Shown here piece after piece: positions 9,580 through 19,218 of a stretch of 64,000 nt of DNA. Source of the DNA: Psychrobacillus sp. FSL H8-0483 (GTDB lineage Bacteria > Bacillota > Bacilli > Bacillales_A > Planococcaceae). Location of the stretch: NCBI RefSeq assembly GCF_038637725.1, contig NZ_CP152052.1, positions 3,975,001 through 4,039,000 on the forward strand. The letters are read 5' to 3'. How positions within the stretch are numbered: the first letter of the stretch is position 1; each line of letters starts with the position of its first letter. Both the position numbers and the translations under genes were made by a program. The notes below the pieces were generated by a model, which worked only from the letters and a program-made list of their open reading frames with translations, searched no databases and was not told the DNA's origin.

Positions 9580-9616
9580 TGAAGTCACCTCAGCTAAATT
9601 ATGAATATTTACCATA

Positions 9617-9646
9617 AGTATACAGGAAGAAAATTTACAGCGTCAA
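9617..9646 (-). promoter_or_regulatory. SigA promoter for sigH
   Basis: TTGACG (9646-9641), 18 bases, TATACT (9622-9617) on the minus strand. It lies in the rae1-sigH junction, as the vegetative promoter of B. subtilis sigH does. It supports the TTG start of sigH. Confidence 0.7.
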
Positions 9647-9650
9647 TGAA

Positions 9651-10160
9651 TCATTTCATTCCTCTTCGCCATTTTTCGAAAATTTCTGCAATTTCGTCAG
9701 ATAATGGGATGGTCGAAGTTGGCTTATTCTCTTGTATATGCTTAACTTTCTTCGTAATATTCGATGAGATAGAAAACATTTCAATTTCAAGTTCTCTTGC
9801 AGATTTTCTTAGAGCTCCTTGCCCAAATATAACTCTTTGCTCCGTCATATCGGATGTTGCTACGTAAATTTGTGTTCTTCTATTACTTAATTCTAGCGTT
9901 AGCTTTTCAATTCGTTCATCAGCAGTTTCATTTTCTCTCGTATAAATTATTTCGACATCATTTTGTTTCTTTTTATTTTCTAAACCGGGCACTAAATGTG
10001 CATCAAAAACAACAATCACTCGAATACCTGTAAATGCTTTATATTCTGCCATTAGCTCAATTAGTCGGTCTCTAGCGTCTAGTAATTTATTATTTTTTAA
10101 CTTCCTTAACTCGCTCCATGCGCCGATGATATTATATCCATCGACAAGTAGAATCTGCAT
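9651..10160 (-). CDS. rae1: Ribosome-associated endoribonuclease Rae1 (YacP)
   Basis: NYN (PIN-like) nuclease that in B. subtilis enters the ribosomal A site and cuts mRNA in a translation-dependent way. The 169 residues show LLVDGYNIIGAW at the N-terminus and conserved acidic residues (VVFDAH, ENETADERIEKL, VATSDMTEQ) expected for metal binding. AAAGGA stands before the ATG. It begins four bases after rlmB ends, so translation is probably coupled. Confidence 0.93.
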   Translation of the reverse strand: MQILLVDGYNIIGAWSELRKLKNNKLLDARDRLIELMAEYKAFTGIRVIVVFDAHLVPGLENKKKQNDVEIIYTRENETADERIEKLTLELSNRRTQIYVATSDMTEQRVIFGQGALRKSARELEIEMFSISSNITKKVKHIQENKPTSTIPLSDEIAEIFEKWRRGMK

Positions 10161-10164
10161 CTTC

Positions 10165-10926
10165 TTATCCTTTAAGCGGTTTTCTTACGCGCAATACTTC
10201 ATATAAAAGTATGGACGCAGCTACAGACGCATTCAAGCTAGTTACATGCCCAACCATTGGCAAATGGTAAAGAAAGTCACATTTTTCTTTTAATAGACGA
10301 CTCATTCCTTTTCCTTCACTACCAATTATGAGAGCAAGTGGTAGTGTTGCATCCATATTTCGATAATCGGTAGATTTTGATGCATCTGTTCCAGCAATCC
10401 AAACACCACGATCTTTTAGCTCATCTACAGTTTGCGACAAGTTTCCTGCACGATATACAGGAATGTGTTCAATCGCCCCTGTTGATGCCTTTGCAACAAC
10501 CGCGGTTAACCCGACTGCACGTCTTTTTGGAATAATAATTCCGTGTGCTCCTACCGCATCCGCCGTTCGCATGATAGACCCAAGATTATGCGGATCTTCA
10601 ATTTCATCTAAAATTATAAAAAGAGGGTCCTCTTGCTTACTAGCTGCTAAATTAAATAAATCATCTAGTTCTGCATAGCGATACGCAGCGACAGAAGCGA
10701 CAATTCCTTGATGGTTTGCGTCCGTTAAGCCGTCCAATTTCTTTTTCGGTACAAATTGAACAATAATTCCTGCATCTTTTGCTAATTGAATTATTTCAGA
10801 AACACCACTTTTTTGAACGCCTTCCGCAATCCAAACTTTGTTCATATCTCTTCCTGAACGCAACGCCTCTACTACGGGGTTTTTCCCAGCAATAATTTCT
10901 CCTGTTTGTTCTGTTTGCTCTGCCAT
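10165..10926 (-). CDS. rlmB: 23S rRNA (guanosine-2'-O)-methyltransferase RlmB/TrmH family
   Basis: SPOUT-class methyltransferase; RlmB methylates G2251 in the P loop of 23S rRNA. N-terminal substrate-binding domain (about 10-85, IAGKNPVVEALRSGRD) and C-terminal knotted domain with ILDEIEDPHNLGSIMRTADA, ALIIGSEGKGMS and LPMVGHVTSLNASVAASILLYE, the three SPOUT motifs. The ATG directly follows the mrnC stop (TAGATG). 253 residues, normal length. Confidence 0.94.
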   Translation of the reverse strand: MAEQTEQTGEIIAGKNPVVEALRSGRDMNKVWIAEGVQKSGVSEIIQLAKDAGIIVQFVPKKKLDGLTDANHQGIVASVAAYRYAELDDLFNLAASKQEDPLFIILDEIEDPHNLGSIMRTADAVGAHGIIIPKRRAVGLTAVVAKASTGAIEHIPVYRAGNLSQTVDELKDRGVWIAGTDASKSTDYRNMDATLPLALIIGSEGKGMSRLLKEKCDFLYHLPMVGHVTSLNASVAASILLYEVLRVRKPLKG

Positions 10927-11346
10927 CTACTTTTTCTCCTCTTTCTGTTCATCAATATACTGAATTGCAAACTGAAGCACTTCCTGCAAACGTTCTTTCT
11001 GCTCACTCAAGTATAAGCTTCCAATAACCGCCTCAAACGCTGTACTATAATGATATGTTTGGACATCTGTATTTTTCGGAACTGTACCAGACTTTGCATT
11101 TCGACCTCTTCTTAGCACGGCTTCCTCTTCTTCTGTTAAAAACTGCGTATTCAACATTTCACGTACAATTGTTGCTTGCGCTTTTGCAGATACATATTTT
11201 GTACCTTCTCTATGCAAAATATTCGGTTTAACTCGCCCAGATCGGATGAGATGCTCTCGAACGACTTGTTCGAATACAGCATCTCCCATATAGGCTAAAG
11301 CTAATGAATTTAATTGTTTTACGTCTGACAACTTAAAGTTTCCCAC
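10927..11346 (-). CDS. mrnC: Mini-ribonuclease III
   Basis: RNase III-like enzyme without the double-stranded-RNA-binding domain; it matures 23S rRNA in B. subtilis. The 139 residues show the catalytic motif [20 protein letters not shown] and the second acidic site [15 protein letters not shown] start with AGAGGATA upstream. It begins four bases after cysS and abuts rlmB. Confidence 0.93.
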   Translation of the reverse strand: MGNFKLSDVKQLNSLALAYMGDAVFEQVVREHLIRSGRVKPNILHREGTKYVSAKAQATIVREMLNTQFLTEEEEAVLRRGRNAKSGTVPKNTDVQTYHYSTAFEAVIGSLYLSEQKERLQEVLQFAIQYIDEQKEEKK

Positions 11347-11350
11347 AAGT

Positions 11351-12751
11351 TTATCCTCTTTTCCATCGGATACCTTGCGCAGTATCTTCTAAAATAATGT
11401 TCATAGCTTTTAATTGATCTCTTATTTCATCAGCACGAGCAAAGTTACGATCCTTTCTCGCCTGATTACGTTCTTCTATGAGCGCATCAATTTCCTCATC
11501 TAGTACTTCTTTTTCTTTCGCAAGAGATAGACCCAAAACAGCCGTTAGCTCATCAAAAATAGTGAGGAATTGTTTCAACACTTGTTCAGATGTTTGCTTT
11601 TCAAGTAAATACGTATTTGCAAGCTTTGATAATTCAAAAATCGCCGCAATTCCGTTCGCTGTATTGAAGTCATCATCCATTGCTGTTTCAAATTGCACTT
11701 TAACCTCTTGGATTTTATGCAACCATACATCATGATGATCCCCTAAATCTGCCGTTGCATCCAAGCGGTGCAAGACATTTGCGTATGCAGTACGAATTCG
11801 CTCAAGTCCTGCCTCCGCTTGCTCTACTAAATCCTGAGAGTAGTTAATTGGATTACGGTAATGTACACTAAGCATAAATAGACGTAATATTTGCGGGTCA
11901 ATTTGCTTACGAATATCATTAACTAACACGAAATTACCAAGTGATTTGGACATTTTTTCATTATCTATATTAATATAACCGTTGTGCATCCAATATCTCG
12001 CAAAGGTTTTGCCCGTTCTTGCTTCCGATTGTGCAATTTCATTTTCATGGTGTGGGAAAGTTAAATCCTGTCCACCTGCGTGGATATCAATCGTATCACC
12101 TAGTATTTCACGTGCCATAACAGAGCATTCTATATGCCAGCCCGGACGTCCTTGACCCCATGGACTTTCCCAGAAAATCTCTCCTGGTTTCGCAGCTTTC
12201 CAAAGAGCAAAATCTAATGCATCCTCTTTCTTAACACCAGTTTCAATACGAGCCCCCACTTTTAAATCATCTACCGATTGGTGCGATAATTTGCCATATC
12301 CATCAAACTTTCTTGTGCGATAATATACGTCCCCTTGAGACTCGTAGGCATATCCTTTTTCTTCCAACGCTTCGATGAATTCAATGATTTCATTCATGTG
12401 ATCTGTTACACGTGGATGCGAATCAGCCTTACTGCATCCTAAGGCTTCCACATCAGCAAAATATGCTTTTATAAAACGAGCCGTTAATTCAGATACGTCT
12501 TCCCCTAACTCATTTGCTGCCTTAATGATTTTGTCATCAACATCGGTGAAATTCGATACATACGTCACTTCATACCCTCGGTACTGCAGATATTTTCGTA
12601 CAGTATCGTAGACAATTACAGGACGAGCATTCCCTATGTGAATGTAATTGTAGACTGTTGGTCCACACACATACATTTTTACCTTTCCTTCTTCCATTGG
12701 TATAAATGGTTCTTTTTCACGTTTTAATGTATTAAATATTTGAATTGTCAT
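11351..12751 (-). CDS. cysS: Cysteinyl-tRNA synthetase
   Basis: Class I synthetase charging tRNA-Cys. HIGH-type motif HIGNARP near residue 38, zinc ligands including C28 (CGPTVYN), the ECSVMA and [19 protein letters not shown] blocks, and KMSKSLGN near residue 266. 466 residues, as usual. The ATG overlaps the cysE stop by four bases (ATGA), so cysE-cysS are translationally coupled and both lie behind the T-box. Confidence 0.97.
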   Translation of the reverse strand: MTIQIFNTLKREKEPFIPMEEGKVKMYVCGPTVYNYIHIGNARPVIVYDTVRKYLQYRGYEVTYVSNFTDVDDKIIKAANELGEDVSELTARFIKAYFADVEALGCSKADSHPRVTDHMNEIIEFIEALEEKGYAYESQGDVYYRTRKFDGYGKLSHQSVDDLKVGARIETGVKKEDALDFALWKAAKPGEIFWESPWGQGRPGWHIECSVMAREILGDTIDIHAGGQDLTFPHHENEIAQSEARTGKTFARYWMHNGYINIDNEKMSKSLGNFVLVNDIRKQIDPQILRLFMLSVHYRNPINYSQDLVEQAEAGLERIRTAYANVLHRLDATADLGDHHDVWLHKIQEVKVQFETAMDDDFNTANGIAAIFELSKLANTYLLEKQTSEQVLKQFLTIFDELTAVLGLSLAKEKEVLDEEIDALIEERNQARKDRNFARADEIRDQLKAMNIILEDTAQGIRWKRG

Positions 12752-13404
12752 GACATTTGTCTCTCCTTTTCATTTGTTAAACGTTCAACTTCCTGTTCAA
12801 GCTCTGCAATTTTAGCTTCCATCTTTTTACATCGATCGGCAAACGGATCTGGCAAATCTTGATGATCCAGATTTCTTTTTACTTTCACACCATCTTGAAT
12901 TACAACTACGCCAGGTATGCCAACAACAGTAGAGTTAAACGGTACATCTTTTAATACAACCGAACCTGCACCTACCTTGCTATTTTCCCCAATTGTAATG
13001 GATCCTAATACTTTCGCTCCTGTTGCAACAAGCACATTATTTCCAAGGGTTGGATGTCTTTTACCCTTCTCTTTCCCTGTCCCACCTAGTGTAACGCCTT
13101 GGTAAATAGTACAGTCGTCTCCAATTTCACATGTTTCTCCAATGACTACACCTGAACCATGGTCGATAAAAAAACGTCGGCCAATTGTTGCTCCTGGGTG
13201 AATTTCGATGCCAGTAAAAAATCGGCTTATTTGCGAGATTGCACGTGCAAGGAAAAAGAACTTCTTTTTATAAAAAGCATGAGCAATTCGATGATTCCAA
13301 ATGGCATGTAAACCTGCGTAAGTTAAAATGACTTCGAGTTTACTAGTAGCTGCGGGATCTTGTTCAAAAACCACAGCTATATCTTCTTTCAAACGTGCAA
13401 ACAT
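12748..13404 (-). CDS. cysE: Serine O-acetyltransferase
   Basis: Catalyses the first step of cysteine synthesis, serine plus acetyl-CoA to O-acetylserine. The C-terminal half has the left-handed beta-helix hexapeptide repeats ([40 protein letters not shown]) with the catalytic Asp/His in DHG. A C-terminal coiled coil ([14 protein letters not shown]) follows. Start at ATG 13404 after GGGAGG; nine upstream in-frame codons contain the ribosome binding site. 218 residues. Controlled by the T-box immediately upstream. Confidence 0.95.
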   Translation of the reverse strand: MFARLKEDIAVVFEQDPAATSKLEVILTYAGLHAIWNHRIAHAFYKKKFFFLARAISQISRFFTGIEIHPGATIGRRFFIDHGSGVVIGETCEIGDDCTIYQGVTLGGTGKEKGKRHPTLGNNVLVATGAKVLGSITIGENSKVGAGSVVLKDVPFNSTVVGIPGVVVIQDGVKVKRNLDHQDLPDPFADRCKKMEAKIAELEQEVERLTNEKERQMS

Positions 13405-13429
13405 GGCATTTCCTCCCTTTTTTTTGAAC

Positions 13430-13720
13430 AAAAAAAGTCTCTGTCTATAAATATAGACAGAGACGCAAATAAGCGCGGTTCCACTCTGATTGGAAACATA
13501 TAAATATCTTTCCCACTTAGCATCTTTAACGCAGATGATACGTCCAGCCTACTATAATGTTCGGCATGGCACTCTGAGGTGCATTTCAGTAACTCATTGG
13601 CTCAGACCACTTTCAGCCGGTGATGGTCCTCTCTAAAGAACATGCGTTACTTACTTCTCCTCGTCTTAGCTTTTCTATTACTTCCGTTCGGAATTTGTAC
13701 CCTCATTTTCACACCTTACA
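13430..13720 (-). promoter_or_regulatory. Cysteine T-box riboswitch upstream of cysE-cysS
   Basis: On the minus strand: stem I with AGAGAG, the distal GCTGAAAGTGG loop region, a specifier region GAAATGCACC with TGC (13583-13581, a Cys codon), the T-box core TGGAACCGCG (13483-13474), and then the terminator hairpin GTCTCTGTCTATA/TATAGACAGAGAC (13437-13464) followed by seven T. Uncharged tRNA-Cys is expected to stabilise the antiterminator. The gltX-cysE location matches the known B. subtilis T-box. Confidence 0.93.
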
Positions 13721-13733
13721 AGCGGAAAGTCAA
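13705..13733 (-). promoter_or_regulatory. Probable promoter for the cysE-cysS T-box transcript
   Basis: TTGACT (13733-13728), 17 bases, GAAAAT (13710-13705) with TG one base upstream. It lies directly after the gltX stop codon and before the T-box. Confidence 0.5.
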
Positions 13734-13735
13734 TC

Positions 13736-15199
13736 TTATTGTTTTGCGTATTTAGCGACGCGAGCAATAACTTTTTCTTTGCCGATTAAGCTGATAGCAT
13801 CTGCTAATTCAGGACCATGAGTTTGACCAGTTGTAACCACACGAATTGGCATAAATAGATTTTTTCCTTTATGACCCGTTTCTTTTTGTACCGCTTTAAT
13901 GGAAGATTTTATTTCTGTTGCTTCAAAAGTTACTAGACTTTCTAATTGTGCTTTAAAAGCTACCATAACTTCCGAAACCTGCTCCCCCGCCAGCACTTCT
14001 GATGCTTCTTCATTATATGCAAGTTCATCATTAAAGAATAAGGAAGATAATTCAACGATTTCTGCTCCAAAACTCATTTGATCATGATAAAGAGCAATCA
14101 GGTTTGTAGTCCAAGTTTGTTGTTCTTCCGATAACTCCATAGGTAGAAGTCCTTCTTTTTGCAAATGTGGCAGCGCAAGCTCTACTACTTTTTCTAGTGG
14201 TAGTTGCTTAATATATTGGTTATTCATCCATGTTAATTTTTGTTTATCAAACATAGATGGAGATTTAGATAGACGGTTAACATCAAAGATTTTGATGAAC
14301 TCCTCTTTCGAGAAGATTTCCTCTTCCCCTTCAGGAGACCATCCTAAAAGTGCAAAAAAGTTAAACATTGCTTCTGGCAAATACCCAAGATCTTTATATT
14401 GCGTGACAAACTGAATAATCGACTCATCACGTTTGGAAAGCTTTTTACGACTTTCGTTAATAATTAGCGTCATATGACCATATTTCGGATATTCCCAGCC
14501 AAATACATCGAATACCATAAGTTGCTTCGGTGTATTCGATAAATGTTCTTCGCCACGGAATACATGTGAGATTTTCATCAGACGATCATCTAATACTACC
14601 GCATAGTTATAAGTTGGGATTCCGTTAGCTTTTACAAGAACCCAATCGCCAACATCTTTCGATTCAAACGTCACTGTACCACGAACTAAATCTTCAAATG
14701 TATATGTTACATTTTCTGGTACACGCATACGAATTGTATAGGCTGTTCCTGCAGCTTCTTTTGCTTGCACTTCTTCTGGAGATAAGTTTCTGCACTTACC
14801 ATTGTACATTGGAGCAGCTACTCCGTTTTCTTTTTGAACTTCACGATCTGCTTCTAACTCTTCCGATGTACAGAAACATTTATAAGCATGTCCCTTTTCT
14901 AACATCTCTTCTGCATGTTTTGTATATATATCTAGACGCTCCATTTGACGGTAAGGTGCATAAGGTCCACCAATATCAACAGACTCATCATAGTCGATCC
15001 CTAACCATTGTAGGTTTTCAAGCTGCGATAATTCGCCACCTTCGATATTACGTTCAATATCTGTATCTTCAATACGAACGATAAATTTCCCGTTATGATG
15101 ACGAGCATATAAATAGTTAAATAATGCTGTGCGTGCTCCTCCGATATGCAAATTACCTGTTGGACTTGGTGCGTAGCGTACGCGTACTTCTTGTGTCAT
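13736..15199 (-). CDS. gltX: Glutamyl-tRNA synthetase
   Basis: Class I synthetase charging tRNA-Glu and, in bacteria with GatCAB, also tRNA-Gln. HIGH-type motif [15 protein letters not shown] at residues 10-24, zinc-finger cysteines in CFCTSEE, and the KLSKRD form of KMSKS near 255. 487 residues with a typical anticodon-binding C-terminus. AGGAGG lies before the ATG. It is separated from ispF by 169 bases containing a conspicuous hairpin. Confidence 0.97.
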   Translation of the reverse strand: MTQEVRVRYAPSPTGNLHIGGARTALFNYLYARHHNGKFIVRIEDTDIERNIEGGELSQLENLQWLGIDYDESVDIGGPYAPYRQMERLDIYTKHAEEMLEKGHAYKCFCTSEELEADREVQKENGVAAPMYNGKCRNLSPEEVQAKEAAGTAYTIRMRVPENVTYTFEDLVRGTVTFESKDVGDWVLVKANGIPTYNYAVVLDDRLMKISHVFRGEEHLSNTPKQLMVFDVFGWEYPKYGHMTLIINESRKKLSKRDESIIQFVTQYKDLGYLPEAMFNFFALLGWSPEGEEEIFSKEEFIKIFDVNRLSKSPSMFDKQKLTWMNNQYIKQLPLEKVVELALPHLQKEGLLPMELSEEQQTWTTNLIALYHDQMSFGAEIVELSSLFFNDELAYNEEASEVLAGEQVSEVMVAFKAQLESLVTFEATEIKSSIKAVQKETGHKGKNLFMPIRVVTTGQTHGPELADAISLIGKEKVIARVAKYAKQ

Positions 15200-15290
15200 T
15201 GTAAATCCTCCTAGTTTTCGTGCGTATCAAATACAATTTCAATATGAAGGAATTTCTCCCCATATATAATTAATTTAATTGTTATTACTA

Positions 15291-15325
15291 CCCACTAATG
15301 GATGGCCACCGTCCAATAATGTGGG
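15291..15325 (-). other. Hairpin in the ispF-gltX leader
   Basis: CCCAC-taa-TGGAtGG-cca-CCgTCCA-ataat-GTGGG folds into a two-part stem on either strand. No U run follows on the minus strand, so it is not an obvious terminator. No T-box core sequence is present. Function unknown. Confidence 0.5.
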
Positions 15326-15368
15326 ATAAACTTTATTTATTTTACCACTGCTACTGTGTTTTTTAAAG

Positions 15369-15848
15369 TTAGTCTTTTTTCAGTAGAAGAATCGTTGCCA
15401 TAGAAGCAATTCCTTCTTCACGACCGGTAAATCCTAACTTTTCTGTTGTAGTTGCTTTTACATTCACTTGCGATACATCGGCTTGAAGTAGTTCGGCAAC
15501 GCGCGTACGAATTGTTTCAATGTAAGGAGCCATTTTGGGCTTTTGTGCAATAATTGTACAATCTATGTTTCCTAATTTATATCCACGAGCATCTACCAGT
15601 TTCCAAATATGCTCCAATAACTTCGCTGAATCTGCATCTTTAAAATCAGGATCTGTATCCGGAAAGTGTCTCCCTATATCCCCTTCTCCAATCGCCCCCA
15701 GAGCCGCGTCTGTAATTGTATGAAGTAACACATCTGCATCTGAATGCCCAATAAGTCCTCTTTCATAAGGAATCGTAATTCCTCCTATAATTAACGGTCG
15801 ATTATCCGCAAATTCATGTACATCAAAACCTTGCCCAATTCGCATCAT
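15369..15848 (-). CDS. ispF: 2-C-methyl-D-erythritol 2,4-cyclodiphosphate synthase
   Basis: Fifth enzyme of the MEP isoprenoid pathway. Metal ligands appear in GQGFDVHEF and in the [15 protein letters not shown] signature; [14 protein letters not shown] and [18 protein letters not shown] are also family motifs. Start ATG 15848 after AGGAGG (ATG 15845 is equally possible). 159 residues. It starts directly after ispD ends. Confidence 0.96.
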   Translation of the reverse strand: MMRIGQGFDVHEFADNRPLIIGGITIPYERGLIGHSDADVLLHTITDAALGAIGEGDIGRHFPDTDPDFKDADSAKLLEHIWKLVDARGYKLGNIDCTIIAQKPKMAPYIETIRTRVAELLQADVSQVNVKATTTEKLGFTGREEGIASMATILLLKKD

Positions 15849-15849
15849 T

Positions 15850-16542
15850 TTATCGTTCCTCCTGTTCACGTTTATTTAATAGTATCTCTCCAAATAGAAG
15901 ATCTTCCTTTGTTGTCATTTTCACATTATCATATGTACTTTCCACAATACGAACTTGCTCACCTAATCTTTCCACAAGCATTGCTTCATCGGTACCTAAG
16001 AAAAGTTCTTCTTCTGCTAGTCTTTCCGCTTTTTCTAGCAAATCATACTGAAATGCTTGGGGTGTTTGGATAATCCAAAGGCTTTCTCGATCGACTGTTT
16101 CTTGAATTATACCATCTTCCACTTTTTTCATCGTATCCTTCGCTCTTACTGCAGCCACCGCAGCTCCAAATTTCTCCGCCGTTTGCACAAGCTGATGAAT
16201 TACTTCTTGTTTAATAAAGGGTCTTGCAGCATCATGCACAAGTACAATCCCTTTAGATAGAGAAGCCTTTAAGCATGCATACACGCTATGCTGCCGTTCT
16301 GCTCCACCTTCTGTAATGGCAGCAACTTTAGTAATACGATATTCTTTAAGCAAGTTTTCAATAAAATCTTGTTCCTCTTTTTTCACTGCTAATACAATTT
16401 CGGCACATCTAGGATCTTGCTCAAATACGCGTAAAGTATGAATTAAAACAGGGATACCCTTTAATTGAATAAAGAGCTTGTTCTGTCCAGCCCCCATCCG
16501 TTTCCCGCTACCTGCAGCAGGTAATAACACTGTATATTTCAC
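15850..16542 (-). CDS. ispD: 2-C-methyl-D-erythritol 4-phosphate cytidylyltransferase
   Basis: Third step of the MEP pathway: couples CTP to methylerythritol phosphate. The nucleotide-binding [12 protein letters not shown] lies at residues 6-17, with [10 protein letters not shown] and IQTPQAF further on. 230 residues, close to B. subtilis. It is followed immediately by ispF; together they make a compact isoprenoid pair. Confidence 0.95.
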   Translation of the reverse strand: MKYTVLLPAAGSGKRMGAGQNKLFIQLKGIPVLIHTLRVFEQDPRCAEIVLAVKKEEQDFIENLLKEYRITKVAAITEGGAERQHSVYACLKASLSKGIVLVHDAARPFIKQEVIHQLVQTAEKFGAAVAAVRAKDTMKKVEDGIIQETVDRESLWIIQTPQAFQYDLLEKAERLAEEELFLGTDEAMLVERLGEQVRIVESTYDNVKMTTKEDLLFGEILLNKREQEER

Positions 16543-16564
16543 TTCGTTTCCTCCTACATCACAT

Positions 16565-16607
16565 AGAAAAAGGGCGTATTCCTACATTACCTTAGGAAAC
16601 AACCCTT
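16565..16607 (-). terminator. Terminator between yacL and ispD
   Basis: AAGGG-ttg-TTTCCTA/TAGGAATA-cg-CCCTTTTT on the minus strand forms a stem closed by the U run. It suggests that ispD-ispF is partly uncoupled from yacL. Confidence 0.65.
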
Positions 16608-16612
16608 CTTCC

Positions 16613-17698
16613 TTATTTCGATTCTTGTGGTTTTGCAAAAATCATACGACCCGCAGAAGTTTGCAATACACTAGTCACTTCTACATTGATTGCTTGTCCC
16701 ATATATGATTTACCGCCTTCTACAACAATCATCGTACCATCATCTAAGTAAGCAACACCTTGATTATATTCTTTCCCATCTTTAATAACCACGACATGCA
16801 TTATTTCCCCGGGAATAACTACAGGCTTTACTGCATTCGCCAAGTCATTAATATTGAGAACACGTACTTTGTGCAAATCACATACTTTATTTAGATTAAA
16901 GTCGTTTGTAACTACAATCCCATTCATATTCTTAGCTAATCGTACAAGTTTTAAATCTACTTCTTGAATATCTTCAAAATCCTCTTCCACGATTAACACC
17001 GCTGAAGCTCGCTCTGTCTGTAATTTTTTTAATACATCTAAACCACGGCGTCCTCTTGTTCGTTTAAGTGTATCTGAGGAATCCGCAATATGCTGTAATT
17101 CCGTAAGTACAAACTGAGGTACTACCAATACACCTTCTATAAATCCTGTTTCCGAAATATCTGAAATACGGCCATCAATAATTACACTTGTATCCAGTAA
17201 TTTATAAGTGCCCATTGTTAAGCCTTTTTCATCTTCATCGATTGTTTTTTTCTTATTCGTTTGTTGTTTTGAAGGTGTAAATACATGAAGTAACTCGTCC
17301 CTTTTTTTAAATCCTACTTGGAAACCTAAATAACCAAGAATAATAGATAAAAGTACCGGGATAACAGAGCGTACAACAGGAATTTCAATACTATTTACCG
17401 CTGATCCAAGTAAAAATGCAACGATTAATCCAATGACAAGTCCAAGCGTTCCAAAAAGCAAGTCACCAATTGGCGCTTTTAAAAGACGCTCTTCCATCCA
17501 TTTGATAAAATTCATCAAGTAATCTGTTAAAAATAATGCTGCAACATAAAGTAAAATTGCCCCAATTACAACTGATACATATGGATTGTTCATCCAAGGG
17601 ATTTCAGATAAATTAATGAATTCGTATAAGGCCGGTAAGAATAATAATCCCAATGTACCACCTATTAAAACAAACGCAATTTGAATAATCCATTTCAT
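16613..17698 (-). CDS. yacL: YacL-type PIN/TRAM membrane protein
   Basis: Four predicted membrane segments fill the first ~130 residues, then a PIN nuclease-like domain (LLDTSVIIDGRISDI, RGRRGLDVLKKLQ, VVTNDFNLNKV) and a C-terminal TRAM domain (VEGGKSYMGQAINVEVTSVLQTSAGRMIF). Function is not firmly known; the PIN acidic residues suggest RNase activity. ATG 17698 follows GGAGGTGG (a TTG one codon before is possible). 361 residues against 366 in B. subtilis. It has its own promoter, and disA does not separate it from radA here. Confidence 0.9.
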   Translation of the reverse strand: MKWIIQIAFVLIGGTLGLLFLPALYEFINLSEIPWMNNPYVSVVIGAILLYVAALFLTDYLMNFIKWMEERLLKAPIGDLLFGTLGLVIGLIVAFLLGSAVNSIEIPVVRSVIPVLLSIILGYLGFQVGFKKRDELLHVFTPSKQQTNKKKTIDEDEKGLTMGTYKLLDTSVIIDGRISDISETGFIEGVLVVPQFVLTELQHIADSSDTLKRTRGRRGLDVLKKLQTERASAVLIVEEDFEDIQEVDLKLVRLAKNMNGIVVTNDFNLNKVCDLHKVRVLNINDLANAVKPVVIPGEIMHVVVIKDGKEYNQGVAYLDDGTMIVVEGGKSYMGQAINVEVTSVLQTSAGRMIFAKPQESK

Positions 17699-17726
17699 CA
17701 AAATATTCCACCTCCGTCTAAAATTC

Positions 17727-17756
17727 ATTATACTTCCAAATTCCATATTAAGTCTA
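17727..17756 (-). promoter_or_regulatory. Promoter upstream of yacL
   Basis: TAGACT (17756-17751), 18 bases, perfect TATAAT (17732-17727) on the minus strand, 30 bases before the yacL start. Confidence 0.6.
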
Positions 17757-17788
17757 TTATGTTGATAGGGGGCCCCATCAGCTCCCTG

Positions 17789-19159
17789 TTAGGAAAAAGC
17801 CTCTTTCATTGCTTCATTTACTGATTCTATGCCCACGACTTGAATTCCTTTTGGATAATCCCAGCCGCCCATATTTGAAGCTGGAACAATTGCTCTTTTA
17901 AACCCTAATTTCGCTGCTTCTTGTACACGTTGTTCGATTCTGGATACTCTTCTCACTTCTCCCGTTAACCCTATTTCTCCAATAAAACAATCTGTAGGCG
18001 TTACTCCTGTATCTCGAAAACTAGAAACGATACTTACTAGGACGGCTAAATCGATTGCAGGTTCATCTAGTTTGACTCCACCAGCAACTTTTATATAAGC
18101 ATCTTGCGTTTGAAGTAATAATCCCATACGTTTTTCCAACACTGCCATCAGTAAAGATACGCGATTTTGATCGATTCCGGTAGCCATCCGTTTAGGATAA
18201 TTAAAACTAGATTGTGTCACGAGTGCTTGGATTTCCACTAAAATTGGCCTAGTCCCCTCCATAGAAGCAACAATAGCCGAACCTGCAGATCCATGTGACC
18301 GTTCCTGCAAAAATAATTCAGAAGGATTTAATACTTCCTTTAGTCCTTGCTGAACCATTTCAAATATAGCAATTTCATTTGTAGACCCAAATCTATTTTT
18401 TTGTGAACGTAAAATTCTATAAGTATGGTGTCGCTCCCCTTCAAAATATAGAACAGTATCAACCATATGCTCTAATATACGAGGCCCAGCAATTTGCCCC
18501 TCTTTAGTTACGTGTCCCACTAAAAAGATTGCAATGTTCTTCGTTTTAGCAATACGCATTAGTTCAGCTGTACTTTCACGAACTTGAGAGACACTTCCTG
18601 GTGCACTCGTCACTTCTGGGTGATGTACTGTTTGGATTGAGTCAACAATGACAAATCGCGGCTCCACACTCTCAATTGTCTCATTAATTAATTCAAGATT
18701 TGTTTCTGCATAAATATAAAGCTCAGACGAAATAACACCTAAGCGCTCCGCACGAAGCTTCGTTTGTCTAATCGATTCTTCACCGGAAATGTATAAAACA
18801 CGTTCACCTTTGTTTGCAAGTAACGCCGAAACCTGTAATAGTAAAGTCGACTTTCCTATACCCGGATCTCCACCTATTAGAACAAGTGACCCCGGTACAA
18901 TTCCTCCACCGAGTACACGATTTAACTCAACAAGATCTGTTGCTACTCGCGGCGCATCTACTGATTCAATCGCCGTTATTGGCGTTGCCTTCTGTGCTAC
19001 TCCTGTAGAATGCTGAAATGATCGTTTTGGTCCTTTTGACACGATCTCCGTCTCTTCTACCATCGTATTCCAATCACCGCACCCTGGACATCTTCCCATC
19101 CATTTAGCTGCCTCGTATCCACATGAATTACACATAAATTTCGTTTTCTTCTTCGCCAT
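17789..19159 (-). CDS. radA: DNA repair/recombination protein RadA
   Basis: RecA-like ATPase that promotes branch migration. The N-terminal zinc finger has C-x2-C...C-x2-C ([19 protein letters not shown]), then Walker [12 protein letters not shown], the RadA KNRFGS motif ([12 protein letters not shown]) and a C-terminal Lon-protease-like domain. 456 residues, normal. AGGAGG before the ATG. A strong terminator separates it from clpC, so its transcription may depend on read-through or another promoter. Confidence 0.96.
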   Translation of the reverse strand: MAKKKTKFMCNSCGYEAAKWMGRCPGCGDWNTMVEETEIVSKGPKRSFQHSTGVAQKATPITAIESVDAPRVATDLVELNRVLGGGIVPGSLVLIGGDPGIGKSTLLLQVSALLANKGERVLYISGEESIRQTKLRAERLGVISSELYIYAETNLELINETIESVEPRFVIVDSIQTVHHPEVTSAPGSVSQVRESTAELMRIAKTKNIAIFLVGHVTKEGQIAGPRILEHMVDTVLYFEGERHHTYRILRSQKNRFGSTNEIAIFEMVQQGLKEVLNPSELFLQERSHGSAGSAIVASMEGTRPILVEIQALVTQSSFNYPKRMATGIDQNRVSLLMAVLEKRMGLLLQTQDAYIKVAGGVKLDEPAIDLAVLVSIVSSFRDTGVTPTDCFIGEIGLTGEVRRVSRIEQRVQEAAKLGFKRAIVPASNMGGWDYPKGIQVVGIESVNEAMKEAFS

Positions 19160-19174
19160 TTCATCCTCCTATGT

Positions 19175-19212
19175 ATAAAAAGGGCATTCCGCATGTAAAG
19201 TTCGGAATGCCC
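19175..19212 (-). terminator. Strong terminator between clpC and radA
   Basis: Perfect 10-bp stem GGGCATTCCG/CGGAATGCCC with an 11-base loop, followed by TTTTTAT on the minus strand. It ends the ctsR operon after clpC. Confidence 0.9.
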
Positions 19213-19218
19213 GCTATA

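Noticed and set aside
14698-15084. Plus-strand frame of 128 codons opposite gltX
   Set aside because: Shadow of gltX; leucine/histidine-rich translation without any motif or start signal.
15291-15325. T-box for gltX
   Set aside because: No TGGNACC core, specifier region or terminator in the spacer.
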